Source: Labrys wisconsinensis (lineage in GTDB: Bacteria > Pseudomonadota > Alphaproteobacteria > Rhizobiales > Labraceae). Taken from it: DNA of 64,000 nt. The notes beneath the pieces were generated by a model. That model had not been told where the DNA came from and ran no database searches. It saw only the letters and a list, made by a program, of their open reading frames with translations. Made by a program: the position numbers and the translations under genes. Positions 58,491-64,000 of this stretch are shown piece by piece. The DNA is taken from contig NZ_JAUSVX010000025.1 of assembly GCF_030814995.1 (NCBI RefSeq), positions 38,436-102,435 on the forward strand, read 5' to 3'. Position 1 is the first letter of the stretch. Every line of letters begins with the position of its first letter.

Positions 58491-58991
58491 ATGGAGCCGA
58501 TACAAGGCCTGGGCGATCGTGTGCTCGTGCAGATCTGCCTGATCGTCGACGACGCCGACACCTATGCCGAGCGCTATTCCGCCCTCTTCGGACTTCCGAT
58601 TCCCGAGGTGCACGTCACCGATGGCTTCTCGGAGACCGAGGCGACCTATCACGGCGAGCCGACCGAGGCCAAGGCGCGCATCTATCACTGGCATTTCGGC
58701 AATGTCGGCTTCGAGCTGCTTCAGCCGCTGGGGCCGAAGAGCGTCTGGCAGGACTGGCTCGACGAGCATGGTCCGAGCGTCCATCACATCGCCTTCCGCG
58801 TGACCGACAGCCATGGCGTCGCGCGCGAGTTTGCCCGCCACGGCTATCCCGTGAGCCAGCAGGGCTTCTATACCGGCCGCCTGCCGCATGGCGGGCATAC
58901 CGGCATGTACACCTATCTCGACACCGGCAAGGCGCTCGGAACGACGTTCGAGCTGCTCGAATCCTTCGATCCGAACGGGGAGGTCCGCTGA
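58491..58991 (+). CDS. VOC-fold (glyoxalase/dioxygenase superfamily) protein 1
   Basis: A 166-residue vicinal-oxygen-chelate protein. The fold markers are VQICLIVDDADTYAERYSAL, GFELLQPLGPKSVWQDWLDE, SVHHIAFRVTDSHGVAREFA and the closing MYTYLDTGKALGTTFELLES. The metal ligands expected are in HHIAFRV and FELLE. It is clearly similar to the next VOC gene, which overlaps its stop by one base (TGATG), so they arose by duplication and may form a heterodimer or act in sequence. Confidence 0.88.
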   Translation: MEPIQGLGDRVLVQICLIVDDADTYAERYSALFGLPIPEVHVTDGFSETEATYHGEPTEAKARIYHWHFGNVGFELLQPLGPKSVWQDWLDEHGPSVHHIAFRVTDSHGVAREFARHGYPVSQQGFYTGRLPHGGHTGMYTYLDTGKALGTTFELLESFDPNGEVR

Positions 58992-59458
58992 TGAACGCGC
59001 CCGTGCTCCGGCCCGAGACGCTCTGCCAGGTCGGCTTCGTCGTGCACGACGTCGCCGCCACGGCGAGGAAATATGCGGAAGCCTTCGGCTTCCCCGTCCC
59101 GCCGATCATCGAGACCCCCGGCTTCGACAAGGCCCGCACGACGGTGAACGGCGAGCCGTCGGAGGCGACCGCCAAGCTCGCCTTCTTCCAGACCGGCCAA
59201 TTGGTGATCGAGCTGATCCAGCCCGACGAGACGCCGAGCGTCTGGCGCGATTTCCTCGAGACAAACGGCGAGGGCGTCCATCACATCGCCTTCCGCGTCG
59301 CCGACACCAAGGCAGCCGAAGCCGGATTGGCCGGGCAAGGCTTCCCGACGCTGCAGCAGGGCCTCTTCGTCGACGGGAGCGGCATGTACACCTATCTCGA
59401 CACCGCCCCTCAGCTCGGCGTGATGATCGAGCTGCTCGAGACCTTCAGGAAGAGCTGA
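58991..59458 (+). CDS. VOC-fold protein 2 (paralogue of the preceding gene)
   Basis: A 155-residue VOC protein. CQVGFVVHDVAATARKYAEA, VIELIQPDETPSVWRDFLET, GVHHIAFRVADTKAAEAGLA and MYTYLDTAPQLGVMIELLET mirror the blocks of VOC protein 1. GFDKARTTVNGEPSEATAKL matches GFSETEATYHGEPTEAKARI of that protein. Its start codon overlaps the previous stop. The reaction is unknown; VOC enzymes include epimerases, lyases and dioxygenases. Confidence 0.88.
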   Translation: MNAPVLRPETLCQVGFVVHDVAATARKYAEAFGFPVPPIIETPGFDKARTTVNGEPSEATAKLAFFQTGQLVIELIQPDETPSVWRDFLETNGEGVHHIAFRVADTKAAEAGLAGQGFPTLQQGLFVDGSGMYTYLDTAPQLGVMIELLETFRKS

Positions 59459-59539
59459 CTCGAAGCGGCACCTCACGACCCGGCCCCTCATGCGAGAGGA
59501 GCGGGTCATCCCATTCCGCGTTCTCAGAAAGGCAAGGCA

Positions 59540-60028
59540 ATGAAAGCGATCGATGGCCTCGGCCATGTGGCGATCAAGGTGAAGGACGTCGACAAGTCGA
59601 TGGCCTTTTACAGCGGCGTGCTGAAATTCCCAGAGATGCTGCGACTGCATCACGACGACGGCAGCCTGTTCCTGATCTACCTGCGGATCACCGACACCCA
59701 GTATCTGGAGATCTTCCCGAACGCCGCCACCGACCGGGCGCCGGGCGGCGACGGGAATGGCGTGCATCACTTCTGCCTGACGGTGGACAAGCTCGAGCCG
59801 CTGCTCGATGCGATCGTCGCCAATGGCGGGACGCTCTACGCCTGGACCAGGACGGAGACCGGCCGGGAGCTGCAGCCGACGACGACGCCGACGATCTCCA
59901 ACGGCCTCGACGGCAACCGCCAGGCCTGGCTGCAGGATCCGGACGGCAACCGGATCGAGCTCATGGAAATGGCGCCGGACTGCCTGCAGTACAAGGCGAT
60001 CCGACGCCTCCAGTCCGAGGGGGCCTGA
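59540..60028 (+). CDS. VOC-fold protein 3 (classical glyoxalase-like)
   Basis: A 162-residue VOC protein more like glyoxalase I or a ring-cleavage dioxygenase than the two before it. GLGHVAIKVKDVDKSMAFYS, TQYLEIFPNAATDRAPGGDG, GVHHFCLTVDKLEPLLDAIV and WLQDPDGNRIELMEMAPDCL give the four metal-ligand positions (His, Glu, His, Glu). It follows VOC 2 by 81 bases in the same orientation. Confidence 0.88.
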   Translation: MKAIDGLGHVAIKVKDVDKSMAFYSGVLKFPEMLRLHHDDGSLFLIYLRITDTQYLEIFPNAATDRAPGGDGNGVHHFCLTVDKLEPLLDAIVANGGTLYAWTRTETGRELQPTTTPTISNGLDGNRQAWLQDPDGNRIELMEMAPDCLQYKAIRRLQSEGA

Positions 60029-60108
60029 ACGCGCAAGCGGCGTCGGCCTCGCCAACGACGATGCCGGCGCGCAATCTCTCCGCCCCGCTGCCCGATCGAG
60101 GACCCGTC

Positions 60109-60585
60109 ATGCCGGCCAAGGCCTATTCGCTCGAAGATCTCGCCGCCGAACAGGAGGCTCTCGCCCTCGACCGCTTCGACTATGATTTCGCCTGGAAGCT
60201 CGGCGCAGCGATGCGCGCGCGGGCCGCAGCGAGCCGTGCGCCGGTGGCGATCGAGATCGCCCACGGCACCGATCTCGTCTTCTCGATCCTGCTGCCGGGC
60301 GCGACGCCCGACAACTCCGACTGGGCGGCGCGCAAGCGCGCCGTGGCCAACCGCTTCCATCGAAGCTCGCTGGCGATGCGTATCGAGGCGGAGGAGCAGG
60401 GTTACGATTTCAATCGCCGCTTCCGCCTGCCGGACGCGGCGTTCGCCGCGAGCGGCGGCGGCGTGCCCTTGATCCTCCGATCGGGAACGCTGATCGGCAC
60501 GGCCGGCGTCAGCGGCCTGCCCGATGTCGAGGATCATCGCCTCATCGCCGACAGCCTTCGCGAGATCCTCGGGCGTAGCGCCTGA
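60109..60585 (+). CDS. UPF0303 family protein (heme-degrading/GlcG-HbpS-like fold)
   Basis: A 158-residue protein of the UPF0303 family, annotated in many genomes as heme-degrading-domain or HbpS-like. The opening YSLEDLAAEQEALALDRFDY, the middle WAARKRAVANRFHRSSLAMR and GVPLILRSGTLIGTAGVSGL, then LPDVEDHRLIADSLREIL are standard. The function is unclear; the family often lies in sugar-catabolic clusters. The start at 60109 has GAGGA 8 bases before it; 60061 is an alternative. Confidence 0.82.
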   Translation: MPAKAYSLEDLAAEQEALALDRFDYDFAWKLGAAMRARAAASRAPVAIEIAHGTDLVFSILLPGATPDNSDWAARKRAVANRFHRSSLAMRIEAEEQGYDFNRRFRLPDAAFAASGGGVPLILRSGTLIGTAGVSGLPDVEDHRLIADSLREILGRSA

Positions 60586-60618
60586 ACCCTGCGACGATCG
60601 ACCCATCCGGAGCCCGCC

Positions 60619-61383
60619 ATGGCCTACAAGATCGCCTTCCAACTCTACTCGGCACGGAACTTCCCGCCACTGGAGCGCCAGCTCGAAGGCCTCGCCCAGA
60701 TCGGCTATGACGGGGTCGAGCCGTGGCTGCCGGCCTATGCGGCGAGCGCGGCCGACTTCCGCCGCAAGATCGATGCGGCGGGTCTTGCCTGCTACGGCTT
60801 CCATCTGCCGTTCAAGGACCTGGTGGCCGAGCCGCAGCGCTTCATCGACATTGCCGGGACCATCGGCGCCCGGCTCCTGATCCCGCCTTATCTGATGCCG
60901 GAGGACCGTCCCGCCACCGCCGAAGGCTGGCGCGCCATCGGGCGGGACCTGCAGCGCGTGCGCGACATCGTTGCCGGCGAGGGCCTGAAGCTCGCCTGGC
61001 ACAACCACGATTTCGAGTATCACGCTCTGCCGGACGGCTCGCGCCCGATCGACCTTCTCTTCGAGGGCGCCGGGGCGGATGTCGGCTATGAGATCGATTT
61101 CGCCTGGGTGCTGCGCGGCGGCGGCGACCCGCTCGCCGAGCTGAAGCGCTATGGCGAACGGATGCTTGCGATCCAGGTCAAGGACACGGCGCCCCTCGGC
61201 ACCAGGCAAGAGGGCGGCTGGACGGCGATGGGCGACGGCATCGTCGACTGGGCGGCGCTATGGCCGCTGTTCAAGGAAACGCCGGCCGACCATCTCGTCG
61301 TCGAGCACGACGAGCCGGCCGACTGGCGGCAGCTCGCGCAGCGCTCCTACGACTATCTCGTCAAGCTCGGGGCTCGCGGCTGA
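60619..61383 (+). CDS. Sugar phosphate isomerase/epimerase (xylose-isomerase-like TIM barrel)
   Basis: A 254-residue TIM-barrel enzyme. YKIAFQLYSARNFPPLERQL and LAQIGYDGVEPWLPAYAASA open the fold. The metal ligands are expected in the HNHDFEY, YEIDFAW and HLVVEHDEPADW segments. The family includes IolE and IolI, and related sugar-isomerising enzymes. It ends the LacI-controlled run. Its position beside two sugar importers supports a sugar or cyclitol substrate. Confidence 0.88.
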   Translation: MAYKIAFQLYSARNFPPLERQLEGLAQIGYDGVEPWLPAYAASAADFRRKIDAAGLACYGFHLPFKDLVAEPQRFIDIAGTIGARLLIPPYLMPEDRPATAEGWRAIGRDLQRVRDIVAGEGLKLAWHNHDFEYHALPDGSRPIDLLFEGAGADVGYEIDFAWVLRGGGDPLAELKRYGERMLAIQVKDTAPLGTRQEGGWTAMGDGIVDWAALWPLFKETPADHLVVEHDEPADWRQLAQRSYDYLVKLGARG

Positions 61384-61469
61384 CGTGCCCTCGGTCGGCG
61401 CGCATCCGAAGGCGTTCGCGGCTTGCGAGCGGATCATCGTCGCGAATGCCAGCGGTCCCACGGACCTGC

Positions 61470-62216
61470 TCAATCCAGGCCGGCCTTGCCGGGCGCCCAA
61501 TAGGCCTTGGCGACGATGCGCGTGGCGGGGACAGCCAGGCGCTTCAGCCCCTGCCGGAGCCGCTGAATGGTGTGGGCCTTCCCGACGAGCACGAAGGAGG
61601 CGCCGGCGGCCGCAGGCGCAGAAAGCGCGGCCTCCATCTCATCCAGGTGCCCATCGTCCTTCGTCCGGGCGAGCAGTGCGGCGTCATCGAGCCCGAGATA
61701 CGCGGCGACGTGACGGCTGGCGCCGACGTCATCGACCTCGAAGCGGCACGCCGCGGCTCGCGCCTTGGTCTGACGCAGGAGCGCGTGCGCGAGCCCGATC
61801 GCAGTCTCATCCCCGAAGAGGGCGAGCGGGCCTGCCACGGCGCTCACATCCAGCGAGCGGCGTGGCCCGAAAATATCGCATTCGTCGCCGGGCTGGAGGT
61901 CGCGAACCCACATGCTTCCCGGCCCGTCGCCATGCGCGTAGCCGAGGATGCGGGTGCGGCCGGCAACGGGGTCCCATTCGATCGGCGTGTAGGTCCGGGC
62001 GACGAAGGCCGAGCCCATCGCGATCTGTATTTTCTGTCCGGGCGTCCATGCAGCGCCCTCGAGCGCCGGGCCTTCCAGCGTGATCAGCCGGAAGCGATCG
62101 GCAATCGTCTCACATGCGGCAACGGTCGCATGTTTCATGAACATGCGGGCGAAGGCCCTGCTCAGCCGGCCAGGCGCCTGGGCCACCGGGCGTTCACGCG
62201 AGTCCATAGCCGGCAT
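61470..62216 (-). CDS. Siderophore-interacting protein (NAD(P)H:flavin oxidoreductase)
   Basis: A 248-residue flavoprotein of the siderophore-interacting family, which reduces ferric-siderophores in the cytoplasm. The FAD site is VARTYTPIEWDP (RxYT motif), with WTPGQKIQIAM before it, GYAHGDGPGSMWVRDLQPGD, and the C-terminal NAD(P)H domain with GDETAIGLAHALLRQT and AYWAPGKAGLD at the end. The ATG at 62216 overlaps the stop of the methyltransferase gene (TGATG). Confidence 0.88.
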   Translation of the reverse strand: MPAMDSRERPVAQAPGRLSRAFARMFMKHATVAACETIADRFRLITLEGPALEGAAWTPGQKIQIAMGSAFVARTYTPIEWDPVAGRTRILGYAHGDGPGSMWVRDLQPGDECDIFGPRRSLDVSAVAGPLALFGDETAIGLAHALLRQTKARAAACRFEVDDVGASRHVAAYLGLDDAALLARTKDDGHLDEMEAALSAPAAAGASFVLVGKAHTIQRLRQGLKRLAVPATRIVAKAYWAPGKAGLD

Positions 62217-62911
62217 CACAAGGTCCTGACGGTGAATTCGTTGCCACGGCCTTCGTCGACCGGGAGCGGCTGCGAGAGGTAGCCGTTTGCGGGATTGCGG
62301 ACATGGTCGAGATATCCCGGCTCGAAGGCGTTTTCCCCAAGGACCACGGCTCCAGGCTTCAACCGGGGCTCGAGCAGCTTGAGCACCGGCAGGTAAAGGG
62401 TGAATGCGCCGTCGATCAGCAGCAGGTCCACCTCGCCGCCGACGTCCCTGAGCGTCTCGAGCGCGTCGCCCTCGCGGATATCCGTGAGATCGGCGAGGCC
62501 AGCGGCGTCGAGATTGGCGCGGGCCCGCGCCACCTTGGCGGGCTCGAGCTCCGTGCCGATGAGACGGCCGCCGCCATTGTCCCGGAGCGCGGCGGCGAGA
62601 TAGATCGTCGAAATCCCCATCGAGGTGCCGAACTCAACGATTCGGGTCGCTTTGCAGGCGCGCGCGAGCATGTAGAGGAAGCGGCCATAGGCCGGCGAAA
62701 CGGCAAGGAAGTTGTCGGCCCGGTCGCGATAGGTCGCCCGATAGTCCGCCCGTTCCTCGGCGAGCTTCTCCCCGATCACCTGTTCCAGCGTCGCGCCGGA
62801 GGCCTCGATGGTGGCCATGAGCTCGGCCCTGTAGTCCCGGTCCGCGGCTTCGGCATCCTGATGAAGCTTGTCCAGACTCTGGGCGACGCGCCCGGTGCTC
62901 AGCGTATTCAT
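62216..62911 (-). CDS. Class I SAM-dependent (O-)methyltransferase
   Basis: A 231-residue methyltransferase of the catechol-O-methyltransferase-like group (MTF3 type). The SAM-binding motif is RIVEFGTSMGISTIYLAAAL, with LIGTELEPAKVARARANLDA and DLLLIDGAFTLYLPVLKLLE following. The start is ATG 62911. It is the first gene of a two-gene operon with the siderophore-interacting protein and diverges from the AraC gene. Methylation of a catecholate or other iron-related compound is a guess. Confidence 0.88.
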   Translation of the reverse strand: MNTLSTGRVAQSLDKLHQDAEAADRDYRAELMATIEASGATLEQVIGEKLAEERADYRATYRDRADNFLAVSPAYGRFLYMLARACKATRIVEFGTSMGISTIYLAAALRDNGGGRLIGTELEPAKVARARANLDAAGLADLTDIREGDALETLRDVGGEVDLLLIDGAFTLYLPVLKLLEPRLKPGAVVLGENAFEPGYLDHVRNPANGYLSQPLPVDEGRGNEFTVRTL

Positions 62912-63007
62912 GAGGATTCCTTCCCGATCGCGGCAGCCGGAGAGGCTCGACTGATCCGTGCGGACTGGATAAAGGGAGCAGGCGCTGGCGTCATTCCGAA
63001 GCTGGGA

Positions 63008-63026
63008 CAGATTATTATTCAATCTG
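63008..63026. promoter_or_regulatory. Candidate AraC-type operator
   Basis: CAGATT (63008-63013) and AATCTG (63021-63026) flank a 7-base AT-rich spacer in the 147-base divergent region between the methyltransferase operon and the araC-type gene. The site is 33 bases before the regulator start. Confidence 0.4.
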
Positions 63027-63058
63027 GTCAAATTCGCTTTCCCGTCGGAGGGTGAGCC

Positions 63059-63913
63059 ATGCCTATCCTGAGCGCCCCTCGCGACTGGATCGATCCCGAC
63101 GAGATATCCCGTCCGGTCGTGACCTTCGGCGCGGCGATGGCCGAGGTCGGCAGGATCGAATTGGCCCCCCACCGGCACAGGAAGGGGCAGATCCTGCTCG
63201 TGCAGCGGGGCGCCCTCAGTTGCGAGGTCGAAGGCGGGCTGTGGATCGTACCGCCCCGCAGCGCCGTGTGGATACCCGGCGGGGCGCTTCATGCCATCAA
63301 GGCGACCGGAACGCTCGAAGGCTTCGCCGCCTTCGTCGATCCCGCCGTCAGCCGGGGCCTGCCCGATGTCTGCTGCGCAGTGTCGGTGACGCCGCTGCTC
63401 CGCGAGCTTCTGGTCCGCTCCGCGCGCCTGCCGGCCCTGTATGAGGAAGGCGGCGCGAATTCACGCCTGATCACGGTGCTTCTCGACGAGATCGCGGCGG
63501 CCGAGGTCGAGGACCTTCATCTGCCGATGCCGACGGATGCCCGCCTGCGCCGGATCGTCGATGCGATGATGGCATCGCCGGCCGATCGGGGAACGCTGGA
63601 TGTCTGGGCCCAGCGGGCAGGCTTGAGCGAGCGGACCCTGGCGCGACTGATGAGCCGGCAAACCGGTATGAGTTTCGGCCGCTGGCGCCAGCAGCTCGGC
63701 GTCGTTCTTGCCGTCAAGTGGCTGGCCGGCGGCGGCTCGATCCAGCAGGTCGCTGCCGACCTCGGCTACGAGAGCGTGCCGAGCTTCGTGACCATGTTTC
63801 GAAAGGCGCTCGGCACCTCGCCGGGCCGCTATATGTCGGAACGGCATGGCGGCCGGCTTGGCGGCGCGGTGGGGCGGGGTGTGTCAGACGCCGGAAAGCC
63901 CCGGGCGCGTTGA
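63059..63913 (+). CDS. AraC-family transcriptional regulator with N-terminal cupin
   Basis: A 284-residue regulator. The N-terminal AraC-like cupin shows LAPHRHRKGQILLVQRGALS and PPRSAVWIPGGALHAIKATG. The C-terminal double HTH includes TLDVWAQRAGLSERTLARLM and IQQVAADLGYESVPSFVTMF followed by FRKALGTSPGRYM. This is the arrangement of the NimR/RclR-type group. It diverges from the methyltransferase/siderophore-interacting protein operon and probably controls it. Confidence 0.9.
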   Translation: MPILSAPRDWIDPDEISRPVVTFGAAMAEVGRIELAPHRHRKGQILLVQRGALSCEVEGGLWIVPPRSAVWIPGGALHAIKATGTLEGFAAFVDPAVSRGLPDVCCAVSVTPLLRELLVRSARLPALYEEGGANSRLITVLLDEIAAAEVEDLHLPMPTDARLRRIVDAMMASPADRGTLDVWAQRAGLSERTLARLMSRQTGMSFGRWRQQLGVVLAVKWLAGGGSIQQVAADLGYESVPSFVTMFRKALGTSPGRYMSERHGGRLGGAVGRGVSDAGKPRAR

Positions 63914-63928
63914 GCGGACCGGGGCTTT
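63895..63928 (+). terminator. Rho-independent terminator of the araC-type gene
   Basis: AAAGCCCCGG (63895-63904) and CCGGGGCTTT (63919-63928) form a 10-bp stem ending in a T run. The left arm lies inside the last codons of the araC-type gene. It can also act in the opposite direction, after the tRNA on the minus strand. Confidence 0.75.
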
Positions 63929-63937
63929 TGGTTGAGA

Positions 63938-64000
<63 letters not shown>

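Overview
The window is a high-GC (roughly 70 %) chromosomal segment of an alphaproteobacterium, most likely a metabolically versatile Rhizobiales/Hyphomicrobiales member. The clues are an RpoH-type sigma factor with the LFFNLR box, a CIRCE-controlled groESL pair, a DUF1488 protein, REP-like intergenic elements of the kind common in this order, many ABC importers, and an initiator tRNA-Met of alphaproteobacterial type at the right edge. The genus cannot be fixed from the sequence alone.

Layout. 1-7.4 kb holds a partial M48 protease, rpoH, a VanX-like dipeptidase, LtrA, a histidine-ammonia-lyase-like protein that lacks the Ala-Ser-Gly cofactor triad, gloB, a DUF985 cupin and a YdcF-family protein. 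At 7.4-8.4 kb an isolated RhuM-type gene of lower GC looks transferred. 8.6-13.8 kb is a carbohydrate import operon without its own ATPase, an enolase-superfamily enzyme and a divergent GntR regulator. 13.9-16.6 kb carries a ferredoxin/double-CDGSH protein, an unknown partner, a MITE-like element inside a REP-like repeat, and a DMT exporter. 16.7-25.2 kb is a sulfur-scavenging operon: FMN reductase, dimethylsulfone monooxygenase SfnG, a branched-chain-amino-acid-type ABC importer and SfnB. 25.3-30.2 kb holds a metallo-beta-lactamase-fold hydrolase, DUF1488, CIRCE-groES-groEL, a small basic protein, a transglutaminase-like protein and a small hypothetical. 30.2-41.6 kb is a sugar/polyol region with three dehydrogenase or oxidase genes, an enolase-superfamily dehydratase, a LysR regulator and a complete CUT1 importer. 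41.6-48.9 kb has an SDR/LysR pair, a fur-katG operon and an MFS/LysR pair.

49.0-61.4 kb is the most distinctive block. A LacI regulator diverges from a compact run of thirteen co-oriented genes spanning about 11 kb: two back-to-back CUT1 importers without ATPases, a SnoaL-like protein, an aldo/keto reductase, three VOC-fold proteins, a UPF0303 protein and a TIM-barrel sugar isomerase/epimerase. I read it as an uncharacterised catabolic route for a sugar-like compound. The window ends with an O-methyltransferase/siderophore-interacting-protein pair, a divergent AraC regulator and the partial tRNA.

Taken together the segment is nutrient-scavenging accessory genome: four CUT1 sugar importers and one HAAT importer, each beside its own regulator or oxidoreductases. 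Only one CUT1 system encodes an ATPase locally, so the others probably borrow one. All functional calls are from reading the sequence; no database search was run.
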